Below are positions 8,400-19,074 of a stretch of DNA of 64,000 nt, in pieces. Each line of letters begins with the position of its first letter. The stretch's first letter is position 1. Origin of the DNA: Jeongeupia chitinilytica (GTDB lineage Bacteria > Pseudomonadota > Gammaproteobacteria > Burkholderiales > Chitinibacteraceae); contig NZ_BMYO01000008.1 in NCBI RefSeq assembly GCF_014652315.1, forward strand, positions 62,001 to 126,000, given 5' to 3'. Under the pieces are notes generated by a model. The model did no database searches. It had not been told where the DNA came from and was given only the letters and a program-made list of their open reading frames with translations. The position numbers and the translations under genes were made by a program.

Positions 8400-9770
8400 A
8401 TGAAACGAGTATGGATGGCCGCGGCGCTGCTTGGTGTCGCGCCGCTGGCGGGCGCAACCGACCTGATGGATGCCTGGCGTGCCGCGCGCGGCTACGACGC
8501 AGCGTTCGCCGCATCGCGTTCGGCACTGACCGCCGGGCGTGAAAAAACCAATCAGGGTAACGCCTTGCTGCTGCCGCAGGTAACGTTGAGCGGCAATGCA
8601 GGTGTTGCATCGACCGATTACCAGGCCGGGCAGGCGACGCTGCTGAACCCGAACTACGATATGCACGGCAATCAGTACGGGCTCAAGGTCACCGCAGCAC
8701 AACCGATTTATCGCGCCGATGCCTTTGTCGGCAGCGATCAGTTGAAGAAGCAGGCCGATCAGGCTGAAGTGCAGTTTCGCTCGGCCGAGCAGGATTTGAT
8801 CCTGCGCGTCGCCAAGGCATACTTCGAAGTCATTGCGGCAGAAGAAGCGGTGCGGTTTTCGGCCGCACAGAAGGCCGCCGTCGCCCAGCAACTGGCACAA
8901 GCGAAGAAATCGTTCGAGGTCGGCACTGCAACGATTACCGATACGCACGAAGCGCAGGCGCGCTACGACTCGATCATCGCAACCGAGATCAACGCGCAGA
9001 ACGATCTCGAGGTCAAACGCAACGCCTTCACCCAGCTGACCAATCAGGATCCGACCGTGCTGGCGAAGATTTCGACCCAGCTCGAACCGTCGCCACCGCA
9101 ACCGAACTCGATGGCCGACTGGCTCGTCCGGGCCGACACCGGCAGTCTGGCCATCGCCGGCCAGAAGCTGGGCCTCGATATCGCCACGCGCCAGATCGAT
9201 CGCTACCGGGTATCGACCGCGCCGACGCTCGACCTTGTTGCCAGCTACGGCAGTGACTGGGCCGGCGACGGACTGGCGAGGGGCGGCACTGGCACGGACC
9301 GCACCAGCAACGGATTGATTGGTCTTCAGCTGTCGATCCCGCTGTTCACCGGCGGCAACCGCAGCTCGCAGTTCCGCGAAGCGATCGCGCTCGAAGAGCA
9401 GCAGCGCCAGACCCTCGAGGCAACGCGCCGCGATGCGGCGCAGTCGACCAAGCAGGCTTTCCTTGGCGTGCAGAACGGGGCCGCGCAGGTGAGGGCGCTC
9501 GAACAGGCCGAAGTCTCCGCGAAATCGTCGCTCGAATCGACCAAACTCGGTCGCGATGTCGGTGTGCGGACCACGGTCGACGTACTCAATGCCGAACAGA
9601 ATTATTACCAGACCCGTTTCAATCTGGTGGTGACGCGTTATCAGTATCTCTTCGCGCGTTTGCAGCTGGCGGCGGCGGTGGGTGCGCTGGACGAGGCGCA
9701 ATTGCAGGATATCAACCGCTGGCTGGATTCCAATCCGGTCTTGCGAAATGGATTGTCAGGAACTCAATAA
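8400..9770 (+). CDS. TolC-family outer-membrane channel protein
   Basis: 456-residue outer-membrane efflux protein completing the tripartite pump. The signal peptide MKRVWMAAALLGVAPLAGA is followed by the TolC layout: two repeats of a long coiled-coil helical pair plus beta strands. Visible are the pattern FRSAEQDLILRVAKAYFEVI and the second-half block FNLVVTRYQYLFARLQLAAA near the C-terminus. This resembles TolC proper (type I secretion and efflux) more than OprM lipoproteins, since there is no lipobox. An ATG at 8388, overlapping the permease stop, is an alternative start. The 8400 start gives a cleaner signal peptide. Codon use is slightly less GC-biased than in the permease gene. Confidence 0.93.
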   Translation: MKRVWMAAALLGVAPLAGATDLMDAWRAARGYDAAFAASRSALTAGREKTNQGNALLLPQVTLSGNAGVASTDYQAGQATLLNPNYDMHGNQYGLKVTAAQPIYRADAFVGSDQLKKQADQAEVQFRSAEQDLILRVAKAYFEVIAAEEAVRFSAAQKAAVAQQLAQAKKSFEVGTATITDTHEAQARYDSIIATEINAQNDLEVKRNAFTQLTNQDPTVLAKISTQLEPSPPQPNSMADWLVRADTGSLAIAGQKLGLDIATRQIDRYRVSTAPTLDLVASYGSDWAGDGLARGGTGTDRTSNGLIGLQLSIPLFTGGNRSSQFREAIALEEQQRQTLEATRRDAAQSTKQAFLGVQNGAAQVRALEQAEVSAKSSLESTKLGRDVGVRTTVDVLNAEQNYYQTRFNLVVTRYQYLFARLQLAAAVGALDEAQLQDINRWLDSNPVLRNGLSGTQ

Positions 9771-9816
9771 GCATATTCTTATTGATGGCGTGGCCGGAAT
9801 TGGATTCGCAGTTTGC

Positions 9817-9845
9817 TTGTAATGCCCGGAATGGCTGTGCATAAT
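9817..9845 (+). promoter_or_regulatory. Promoter of the H-NS-like gene
   Basis: TTGTAA (9817-9822), 17-bp spacer, CATAAT (9840-9845), in a locally AT-richer gap about 50 bp before the start codon. An ATG-proximal AAGGAG follows at 9886-9891. Confidence 0.6.
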
Positions 9846-9897
9846 TGATCGGGAAATATGACATATCGTCATTACACCCCCGAACAAGGAGCGACTG

Positions 9898-10221
9898 ATG
9901 GAACTGTCCGGCTTCAGCCTGCCGCAGCTGTATGAACTGCAAAAGAAGATCGCCGTCGAAATCGAAAACCGCAAGGTGACCGACAAGCACGATCTGCTGG
10001 TCGAAATCCAGAATCTGGCCGCCGCCAAGGGTTTCTCGCTGAACGAAGTGCTTGGCGTCGAAGTTGCCAAAAAGCTCGGCAAGAAAGTGGCCGTTGCCGG
10101 CAAGCCGCAGTTTGCCAATCCGAATGACCCGAGCCAGACCTGGTCGGGCCGCGGCCGCAAGCCGCAATGGGCGATCGACTGGCTCGCCGCCGGCAAATCG
10201 CTCGACGATCTGCGCGTCTGA
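9898..10221 (+). CDS. H-NS family nucleoid protein
   Basis: 107-residue histone-like DNA-binding protein of the betaproteobacterial H-NS type (BpH3/HvrA-like). The N-terminal half (residues 1-60) is a predicted coiled-coil oligomerisation domain. The C-terminal half carries TWSGRGRKPQW at residues 81-91, the AT-hook-like core that reads the minor groove of AT-rich DNA, followed by WLAAGKSLDDLRV. Role: chromosome compaction and silencing of AT-rich or transferred DNA. In this window the natural candidate target is the AT-richer stretch before the first chitinase; that link is inference. It is monocistronic, with its own promoter and terminator. Confidence 0.94.
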   Translation: MELSGFSLPQLYELQKKIAVEIENRKVTDKHDLLVEIQNLAAAKGFSLNEVLGVEVAKKLGKKVAVAGKPQFANPNDPSQTWSGRGRKPQWAIDWLAAGKSLDDLRV

Positions 10222-10245
10222 TCCTCCGGATGGACGCTCTGGAAT

Positions 10246-10270
10246 AAGGCAGCCTCGCGCTGCCTTTTTT
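10246..10270 (+). terminator. Rho-independent terminator of the H-NS-like gene
   Basis: AAGGCAGC / GCTGCCTT stem with a 5-nt loop followed by a run of T to 10270. Confidence 0.88.
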
Positions 10271-10340
10271 CATGTCCAGCGGCATTCGAGCGTTGCCGGC
10301 AGAACCGGTACAATCGCCGTTTTGCCCGGGCTGTTTTCTC

Positions 10341-12461
<2,121 letters not shown>

Positions 12462-12471
12462 GTTGCCGCCG

Positions 12472-14106
12472 ATGAGTCAAGCCAGCCGTGCCCTCGTGAT
12501 CGAACCGGCCTCCGAGGCGAGGGCCATGCTGGCGCGCGGCCTGCTCGAGGCCGGTGCCGGCGATGTCGATTACGCGGCACGGACCGGTGACGCGTTCACC
12601 AAGCTCAAGCAGACGCCGTACGACATCGTGCTGTGCGAGTACGACCTCGGCCAGTCATTCGACGGGCTGCATTTCTTCGAGGCCTGCCAGACCCAGCAGC
12701 TGCTCAAGCCCTCGTGCGTGTTCATGATCGTGACCGGCGAGCGGCGGCTGGCCCAGGTGATGAGTGCTGCCGAGCTGACGCCGGATGCCTATCTGCTGAA
12801 GCCGTTTTCCAGCAGCGACCTGCTCCAGCGTCTGGCGCGCGCCATTGCCCGCAAGCGTCAGTTGCGGGCGATCGACGACGCCAGTCGGGCCGGTGATTAC
12901 CTTGCGGCGATTGCCGCCTGCAATGCCGAGCTGTCGAACGCGACGCCGGCCGAACGGCCGGACCTGCTGCGGCACAAGGGCCGGCTGCTCGGGTTGCTCG
13001 GCGAGCACACGATGGCGCGCGACTTCTACCGCGAACAGCTTGCCGACGGCGACTGGCCGTGGGCGCAGATGGGGCTGGCGCGATCGCTGTTCGCACTCAA
13101 GCAGTACGACGAGGCGCGGTTGCTGTTCGAGCGGGTCAAGACCGAGCACGAGCTGGTGATGGATGCCTACGACGGGCTCGCCCGCACCCTGAGTGCGCAG
13201 GGCGAGACCGAAGCCGCGCAAGTGGTACTCGAACAGGCGGTGGCACGCTCGCCGCTCGTCGCCCGTCGCCAGCGGGCCCGCGGGCGTCTGGCGCAGCGCA
13301 ACGGCGTGCTCGACGTCGCGCAGGCGGCGCTGAGTCAGGCGGTTCAGCTCAACCGCGGGTCCTTCTGGCGCGATCCGGCGCTGTACGGCGAACTCGCCCG
13401 GGTTCAGCTGGCGCAGGGCGACATCGGTGCGGCACGACGGACTGCGGCGCAGTTGATGCACGATTTCCGCGGCGACGACGTGGCGCAGGCGGTGGCCGAG
13501 ATGATCGAGGGAACGACCTTCATCCACAGTGGCGAAAAGGACAAGGCACGCAAGCTGATCGCCGGCGCGGCCACGCGGCTGGCGGCACGTGACGACGCAC
13601 CGGCCGGCGCGCTGCTCGAGGCGGCGCAGGCCTGCGTGGCACTCGGAGATGGCGGCGATGCGGAGAAGCTGGTACGCCGGGCACTGAGCAATCGTCATGA
13701 CGATGCCGAAATCGTCGCGGGCGTCGAAACGCTCTATGCCGACATGGGCCGTCCGGAAGCCGGTGCGGCACTGATCCAGGAAGCTGCGCGCGATATCGTC
13801 GAGCTGAACAACGAGGCGGTGCGTGCCGCCCAGGAAGGGGATCTGCGCGGCGCGGCCGAACGCTTCATTGCCGCGCTCGACCGGCTGCCGGGCAATGTCG
13901 GCGTGTTGCTCAACGCCGCCAATGCGCTGCTGACCTGCGTCAACCGGATGGGCTGGGATGCCGGCTACATGCAGATTGCCCAGACCTGCGTGCAACGGGT
14001 GATGCGGATCGAGCCGGGCAACGGCCGTGCACGGCAGCTGCAGGAAGTCTGGCTGCGAACGCAACGCCGCTTCGGTATCGACGCCGGACACGGTAGCGAA
14101 ACCTGA
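12472..14106 (+). CDS. Receiver-domain/TPR protein with altered phosphoacceptor
   Basis: 544-residue cytoplasmic protein. Residues 1-125 form a CheY-like receiver: LVIEP on the first strand, DIVLCEYDLG on the third, IVTGERR (T motif) and YLLKPFSS (conserved K). The rest is a chain of helical hairpins of tetratricopeptide type, for example DFYREQLADGDWPWAQMGLA and AQAALSQAVQLNRGSFW. No output DNA-binding domain is visible. In the usual family sequence (LCDYxLG) the aspartate before Tyr accepts phosphate; here it is Glu56, and the acidic pair on strand one reads E-P. The protein may therefore be locked in one state or phosphorylated elsewhere (D58 is nearby). It starts 10 bp after uvrD. The ATG at 12472 is preferred over a TTG three codons earlier. 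Confidence 0.85.
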   Translation: MSQASRALVIEPASEARAMLARGLLEAGAGDVDYAARTGDAFTKLKQTPYDIVLCEYDLGQSFDGLHFFEACQTQQLLKPSCVFMIVTGERRLAQVMSAAELTPDAYLLKPFSSSDLLQRLARAIARKRQLRAIDDASRAGDYLAAIAACNAELSNATPAERPDLLRHKGRLLGLLGEHTMARDFYREQLADGDWPWAQMGLARSLFALKQYDEARLLFERVKTEHELVMDAYDGLARTLSAQGETEAAQVVLEQAVARSPLVARRQRARGRLAQRNGVLDVAQAALSQAVQLNRGSFWRDPALYGELARVQLAQGDIGAARRTAAQLMHDFRGDDVAQAVAEMIEGTTFIHSGEKDKARKLIAGAATRLAARDDAPAGALLEAAQACVALGDGGDAEKLVRRALSNRHDDAEIVAGVETLYADMGRPEAGAALIQEAARDIVELNNEAVRAAQEGDLRGAAERFIAALDRLPGNVGVLLNAANALLTCVNRMGWDAGYMQIAQTCVQRVMRIEPGNGRARQLQEVWLRTQRRFGIDAGHGSET

Positions 14107-14222
14107 ACGGCAGGTGCAACACGACGGGCACGCGCTTGCCTTGCAACGACTTTTTGAATCGCCTGCAGGCATTGCAGGGTCGGGCGGTTGCTTGCCGTTT
14201 CAGGCTGCCGCGTGACGCCGGC

Positions 14223-15059
14223 TCAGAGCTCGACCTTGCCTTCGCCGACGAGCCAGAACCGCCCCCCGACGCCGATGGCCCGATCGGTACCGATCTGCAG
14301 ATGCAGGACCGACAGCCGGGTATTCGGACGGTGGATCGTGTGCCCCTGCTCGATCTTGAGCCGACAGGGCGCGTCGTCGCCGGTCGCCAGCAGCCAGCCG
14401 CCCAGATTGGCGACGGCGCCACCGGCGCCGAAGTCCTCGTACACGCTGAACGAATCGCTGCTGAAAAAACGCAGCATCACGATGTCGCCGTCGCGGTGCC
14501 ACAGCGCCGCCTGGGCGATATGCTGACCGTTGCCGGCGACCTGCGCCAACAAGGCCGGATGCGGTGCAGCCTGCAGTACGGCTTGCCGCGAGCGCAGCGG
14601 TACCATCAGTTGCGCCAGTCCGGTGTCGACCGTCAGCGCCTGTGCGGCGATGTCCCTGGCGTCGACGCCGAGCGCGCTGGCGAGCTCCATCGTGCCGGCC
14701 GCCGCCGGCTGCGTGCGGTTGGCCCAGGCCCGGAACCAGTAGGTATGGTCGTCATGCGAAAGCCGGATCGGGCCGTAGCGTCCCGGCAGGCTGTCCGGAC
14801 AGCGGCCGGTCTGCTGGTGCAGGACGGCGGCGGCGGCGAGTTGGGCCAGTCCCGAGAAGGGCAGTGCAAACTGCGGCGCCACACTGCGGATCGCATCACC
14901 GTTGGCGGTGACGAACACCGCCTCGGGCTGGTTCAACTGGTAGGCCAGTTGCCGCATCACCGCTTCGTCGGGCAGGGTATCGACCAAGAAGACCGCCACA
15001 GGGGCGCCGGAGGCGCGGCGCTCGGCAAAACCGTTGATCAGGAAAAAATGGTATTGCAA
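14223..15059 (-). CDS. PhzF-like isomerase/epimerase family protein (TTG start)
   Basis: 278-residue protein with the two-lobed diaminopimelate-epimerase-like fold of PhzF enzymes. Matches include NGFAERRASGAPVAVF at the N-terminus, the active-site Glu in QPEAVFVT, ALPFSGLAQLAAAAVL, and the C-terminal glycine loop YEDFGAGGAVANLGGWLL. Members isomerise small cyclic acids, but most have no known substrate, and no phenazine genes occur nearby. The only start giving a complete first strand is TTG at 15059, with GGAG eight bases upstream; the next in-frame ATG would remove the first strands. It faces ppc head to head. Confidence 0.8.
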   Translation of the reverse strand: MQYHFFLINGFAERRASGAPVAVFLVDTLPDEAVMRQLAYQLNQPEAVFVTANGDAIRSVAPQFALPFSGLAQLAAAAVLHQQTGRCPDSLPGRYGPIRLSHDDHTYWFRAWANRTQPAAAGTMELASALGVDARDIAAQALTVDTGLAQLMVPLRSRQAVLQAAPHPALLAQVAGNGQHIAQAALWHRDGDIVMLRFFSSDSFSVYEDFGAGGAVANLGGWLLATGDDAPCRLKIEQGHTIHRPNTRLSVLHLQIGTDRAIGVGGRFWLVGEGKVEL

Positions 15060-15119
15060 GGAAGGCGCTCCGATGGGGCAAAGCGGTGGCTAAGGGCTTC
15101 TGTTGCGGCGACTTGTTGC

Positions 15120-15125
15120 TACAAT
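15120..15125 (+). promoter_or_regulatory. Possible -10 element of ppc
   Basis: TACAAT matches five of six consensus bases, 41 bp before the ppc start. The candidate -35 upstream is poor (TTCTGT at 16 bp), so this is tentative. Confidence 0.35.
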
Positions 15126-15166
15126 GGGGAACATTTTGCCTATAAATAGCCGCTGCCGAGCCGCCC

Positions 15167-17929
15167 ATGTCCGTACTAGAACCGATTGCCGAGAAAGACC
15201 TGCCGCTTGCGCGCGATTTGGACCTCCTGTCCCGCGTGCTGGCCGATACCATTCGTGAACAAACCGGAAACGCTGCCGCCGAGCAGATTGAAGCGATCCG
15301 CGAGTTGGCGCTCAAATACGTACAGGGGCATGACCCGGCGGCCGGTCAGGCGCTGGCGAGAGCACTGTCGGCGCTGGATCTGGCCGATGCGATGGCCTTG
15401 GTCCGCGGCTTCAGTTCTTTCTCCCACCTTTCGAATATAGCAGAAGATCTGCACCACAATCGGCGTCGCCGGGCGCACAAGATCGCCGGTTCCGCGCCGC
15501 AGCGCGGCAGCATCGCAGCGGCGATCGAGAGCCTCGGCGCGCGCGACGTCAAGCCGGCCGAAATCCTCTCGCTGCTGAACGAAACGCTCATCGTGCCGGT
15601 GCTGACCGCGCACCCGACCGAGGTGAAGCGCAAGACCATCCTCGAATGTCACCGCGCCGTCGGTGAACTGCTGGCCGAGCGCGACCGCAATGCGATGACG
15701 CCGGAGGAGCTGCAGGCGAATCAGGACGCACTCGAACGCGTGCTGATCACGCTGTGGCAGACGCGCGAGATCCGCACGGTCAAGCTGCGCGTGCAGGACG
15801 AAATCGAGAACGGCACGACGTATTTCCGCAATTCCTTCCTGCATGAAGTTCCGCGGCTGATCCTCGACCTCGAGGACAAGCTCGCGGCGCTGACCGGCAA
15901 GAAGGTCGAACTGCCGAACTTCCTCCAGGTCGGCAGCTGGATCGGCGGCGACCGCGACGGCAACCCGTTCGTGACCGCCGACGTGATGCGCTACGCCGTG
16001 TCGCGTCAGTCCGGCGTTGCGCTCGACTATTACTATCAGCAGTGCCAGAAGCTCGAAGGCGAGCTCTCGATGTCGACCCGCCTTGTCCAGGTCGATTCGA
16101 CGCTGCAGCAGCTGGCCGACAAGGCGAGCCCCGACGACATCGCCCACAAGGGCGAGGAACCGTACCGGCTGGCGGTGTCGCATGTCGGTGCGCGGATTTT
16201 CGCAACCGCGGTCAAGATCGGCACCTTCCACCAGACGCTGCACGACGTGGTGCGCGCCGAGCCCTACAAGTGCGCGCAGGAGCTGGCCGCCGACCTGTCG
16301 GTGATCGCCAACTCGCTCAAGGCGCACGGTGCGGCCAAGCTCAGCCAGGGCCGCCTGCGCCGGCTGCAGCGCGCGGTCAGCGTGTTCGGTTTCCATTTGG
16401 CGCCGGTCGACATGCGCCAGAACTCGGGCATCCACGACAAGGTGATCGCCGAGCTGTTCGAAAAGGCCGGACTCGAGGACTACCTGAAGCTCGACGAGGC
16501 CAGCCGCCGCGTCGTGCTGCTGCGCGAACTGGCCAGCCCGCGTCCGCTGATCTGCCCGTACATCGAGTACACGGCCGAGACGCAGAAGGAAATCGACATC
16601 TACCGTGCCGCCGAGGAAATCCAGTCGCGCTACGGCGAGGCGGTGCTGCCGAACTACATCATCTCGAACTGCGAGTCGGTGTCGGACATCCTCGAAGTCG
16701 CGGTGCTGCTGAACGAAGTCGGCCTGGTGCAGCTGGCGCCGACGACGGTAGCCAAGATCAACATCATTCCGCTGTTCGAAACGATTCCCGACCTGCGCAT
16801 CTGCGGCGAGATCATGACCGAGCTGTTCGCGATTCCGCAGTGGCGCCAGATGCTGGGCTGCCGCAACGGCGTGCAGGAAGTGATGCTCGGCTATTCGGAC
16901 TCGAACAAGGACGGCGGCTACCTGACGTCGAACTGGGAGCTCTACAAGGCCGAACAGACGCTGGTCAAGGTCTTCGATGCGGCCGGTTTCAAGATGCGCC
17001 TGTTCCATGGCCGTGGCGGTACCGTCGGCCGTGGCGGCGGTCCGGCACATGATGCGATCCTGGCGCAGCCGGCCGGTTCGGTCGCGGGCCAGATCCGCAT
17101 CACCGAGCAGGGCGAAGTGATTGCCGCCAAGTACGCCGACCGTGAAGTCGGTCGCCGCAACCTCGAAATCCTCGTGTCGGCAACGCTGGAAGCCAGCCTG
17201 CCGAAGCACAATGGCGAGCAGACCGACGATCCGGCTGCGCTGGCGCTGATGGACGACCTGTCGGCACGCGCCTACCGCGCCTACCGCGATCTGGTGTTCG
17301 CGACGCCGGACTTCGTCACCTACTTCCGCGAAGCCACGCCGATCGGCGAAATCCCGAGCCTGAACATCGGTTCGCGTCCGGCCGCCCGCAAGGCGACCAA
17401 CTCGATCGGCGACCTGCGCGCGATTCCGTGGGTGTTCTCGTGGTCGCAGTGCCGGCTGATGCTGCCGGGCTGGTACGGCTTCGGCACCGCCGTCACCGAA
17501 TACCTCGACACCGCCGGCGAGCCGGGGCTCGAGACGCTGCGCAAGCTGTACCGCGACTGGCCGTTCTTCACCTCGACGATTTCCAATATGGAAATGGTGC
17601 TGGCGAAGTCGGACATCGCCATTGCCGCGCGTTACTCGGAACTCGTCAACGACCAGGACCTGGCCCGCCGCATTTTCGGGCGGATCAAGGCCGAATGGCA
17701 GCGCGCGGTCGACGTCGTCAAGGCGATCACCGAGCACGAGGAGCTGCTGGCGGACAATCCGATGCTGTCGCGCAGCCTCGACAACCGCCTGCCGTATCTC
17801 GATCCGCTCAACCATCTGCAGGTCGAGCTGCTCAAGCGCCTGCGCGCCGGTGACGAGAGCGAGGACGTGCAGCACGCGGTCCACCTGACCATCAACGGTA
17901 TCGCTGCCGGCCTGCGCAACAGCGGCTGA
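15167..17929 (+). CDS. ppc: Phosphoenolpyruvate carboxylase
   Basis: 920-residue cytoplasmic enzyme that carboxylates PEP with bicarbonate to oxaloacetate, refilling the TCA cycle. The full-length family pattern is present: catalytic-His segment TAHPTEVKRKT, VGSWIGGDRDGNPFVT, VMLGYSDSNKDGGYLTSNW, the mobile glycine loop FHGRGGTVGRGGGPAH, and the C-terminal HLTINGIAAGLRNSG. ATG at 15167 gives a start like other Ppc proteins. The gene is divergent from the PhzF-like gene and followed by a strong stem-loop. A very long reverse-strand frame across it is a GC-composition shadow. Confidence 0.97.
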   Translation: MSVLEPIAEKDLPLARDLDLLSRVLADTIREQTGNAAAEQIEAIRELALKYVQGHDPAAGQALARALSALDLADAMALVRGFSSFSHLSNIAEDLHHNRRRRAHKIAGSAPQRGSIAAAIESLGARDVKPAEILSLLNETLIVPVLTAHPTEVKRKTILECHRAVGELLAERDRNAMTPEELQANQDALERVLITLWQTREIRTVKLRVQDEIENGTTYFRNSFLHEVPRLILDLEDKLAALTGKKVELPNFLQVGSWIGGDRDGNPFVTADVMRYAVSRQSGVALDYYYQQCQKLEGELSMSTRLVQVDSTLQQLADKASPDDIAHKGEEPYRLAVSHVGARIFATAVKIGTFHQTLHDVVRAEPYKCAQELAADLSVIANSLKAHGAAKLSQGRLRRLQRAVSVFGFHLAPVDMRQNSGIHDKVIAELFEKAGLEDYLKLDEASRRVVLLRELASPRPLICPYIEYTAETQKEIDIYRAAEEIQSRYGEAVLPNYIISNCESVSDILEVAVLLNEVGLVQLAPTTVAKINIIPLFETIPDLRICGEIMTELFAIPQWRQMLGCRNGVQEVMLGYSDSNKDGGYLTSNWELYKAEQTLVKVFDAAGFKMRLFHGRGGTVGRGGGPAHDAILAQPAGSVAGQIRITEQGEVIAAKYADREVGRRNLEILVSATLEASLPKHNGEQTDDPAALALMDDLSARAYRAYRDLVFATPDFVTYFREATPIGEIPSLNIGSRPAARKATNSIGDLRAIPWVFSWSQCRLMLPGWYGFGTAVTEYLDTAGEPGLETLRKLYRDWPFFTSTISNMEMVLAKSDIAIAARYSELVNDQDLARRIFGRIKAEWQRAVDVVKAITEHEELLADNPMLSRSLDNRLPYLDPLNHLQVELLKRLRAGDESEDVQHAVHLTINGIAAGLRNSG

Positions 17930-17948
17930 CGCGCTTCCGCCCGGAACG

Positions 17949-18006
17949 AAAACCGCCATGACACGGCTCGCGCGTTTTGTCGCCCCGCTGTGCATGGCGG
18001 TTTTTT
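17949..18006 (+). terminator. Large stem-loop after ppc that contains the next gene's start codon
   Basis: Outer stem AAAACCGCCATG (17949-17960) pairs perfectly with CATGGCGGTTTT (17993-18004). After a single bulged A, six more pairs form (17962-17967 with 17987-17992, one G-T). A run of six T follows (18001-18006, partly in the stem). It has the form of a Rho-independent terminator 20 bp past the ppc stop, yet the ATG of the next gene is part of the 5' arm. Confidence 0.7.
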
Positions 18007-18446
18007 CATGCCTGCCGGCGCTGGCGGCCAAGGGCGCGCCCCTGCCGTCGCATTTCGGTGACCGTCTCGAAGCGGCACTGTCGTGTCGCGGTGAATGGTC
18101 GACCGGCTACTGGCAGGACTACTTCCGTCGCCATCTCGGCAAGCCGCTGCGCAGCTGGGGCGGGGCCGACTGGTTCGATGCACAGAACGCGGACCTCGCT
18201 GGCGTGCTGGCCAAAGAAGTGTTCACCAATCCGCCCGAGAGTGGTGCGCTGATGGTCGGGGCGCTGATCCCCCAGCCGGTCGATGCCGTCCGGGCTCGGC
18301 TCGAGGACAGGCTCGGCATGCGCTTCACACCGTTGCCCGGGCCTTATCCGCGCTTCCTCTCCGCCACCGGCAGCGTGCTGGTCGGTCTCGCCAACCGCCA
18401 GACCAAGTGGTACTGCGCCCGCTGGGATCTGGGTAACCGTCCTTGA
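17958..18446 (+). CDS. Small exported protein of unknown function
   Basis: 162 residues. Residues 1-23 (MTRLARFVAPLCMAVFSCLPALA) look like a Sec signal peptide, so the mature protein of about 139 residues is probably periplasmic. It holds two cysteines (ALSCRGEW and KWYCARWD), which could pair, and many Trp and Arg residues. Not recognised as any characterised family. Its start codon sits in the terminator-like stem after ppc, so expression from ppc readthrough should be poor. Any promoter of its own would have to lie in the last part of ppc. The base composition resembles that of neighbouring genes. Confidence 0.7.
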   Translation: MTRLARFVAPLCMAVFSCLPALAAKGAPLPSHFGDRLEAALSCRGEWSTGYWQDYFRRHLGKPLRSWGGADWFDAQNADLAGVLAKEVFTNPPESGALMVGALIPQPVDAVRARLEDRLGMRFTPLPGPYPRFLSATGSVLVGLANRQTKWYCARWDLGNRP

Positions 18447-19074
18447 CGATGGCGCGATGCCATTGCGATCCACTGTGTAATACCAGTTTCTACCGCTTGT
18501 CCGTCAGACAAGACCGTCTGAAGCACGGTGGATTTTCCCCGCATTGCACTAACTCTTACGTGCTTGTTTTTTGTTTGTACGGTTTGAGACAGTGACATTG
18601 TCTGCATCGTCGTCGAAGCGTTCCGGAAACGGTACGGCGATGCTGTGGTGCCTGCAACGTTGTCTGTAGTTTCTTGGCGACTAACTACATCGTGCTGCAT
18701 CAAAAACCTACATCAGATATTTCACATGTTGCGGTGCAGTGCAAGCGAATATGCAGGTTATGTGCGGATTTCGTGAAGTTTCGGCAAAATTATTGCGTTG
18801 CAACATGAAGGTCGTCCTCGGTTCTGGTAGCGAACCACTACACACCCGAAATGACGTCTATCCGGCCGATAAACGGCCCCCGGCTTGGATATTGACTTTG
18901 GTTCCCCGCTCCCCGCTAATGAACCACACCGCAAGCGACTACACCCCAAGGTGAGCGTTTGCAGCTTGGTGATATCGAAAAGTCTGACAAAAAACTGACT
19001 CAATAAAGACGATCGATATGACCAGTGGATGCGCGTGAATAACGCCAAATCATAAGAGGATGGAGACGCTTCTA
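18447..19074. other. Long AT-richer regulatory region before the chitinase cluster
   Basis: About 630 bp without a convincing gene and lower in GC than the rest of the window. It contains two overlapping, mutually exclusive hairpins (CTTGTC/GACAAG at 18496-18512 and CAGAC/GTCTG at 18505-18520) and a GTAGTT/AACTAC inverted pair (18666-18688). An imperfect long hairpin spans about 18603-18644. A good promoter lies near the 3' end. The length suggests several regulator-binding sites; inducer-dependent control of chitinases is known in other bacteria, but no specific site was identified here. Confidence 0.6.
18892..18920 (+). promoter_or_regulatory. Candidate promoter of the first chitinase
   Basis: TTGACT (18892-18897), 17-bp spacer, GCTAAT (18915-18920). 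It predicts a leader of about 150 nt before the ATG at 19075, whose ribosome site is GGAG at 19062-19065. Confidence 0.55.

Noticed and set aside
9766..9785. AATAAG/CTTATT inverted repeat after the TolC-family gene considered as a terminator.
   Set aside because: The stem is six A/T-rich pairs with no T-tract, too weak to call.
14223..15059. PhzF similarity considered as evidence for phenazine synthesis.
   Set aside because: No other phenazine gene is nearby, and most PhzF-like proteins belong to unrelated pathways.
15176..18031. Long reverse-strand open frame of about 950 codons opposite ppc.
   Set aside because: It is antisense to a complete, certain ppc and consists of low-complexity Arg/Asp/Val-rich sequence. 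High GC with biased third positions removes stops from the antisense frame.
18511..18522. AGACCGTCTGAA resembles the Neisseria DNA uptake sequence.
   Set aside because: It is one imperfect copy. Uptake words occur about once per kilobase in genomes that use them, and no others were noticed.
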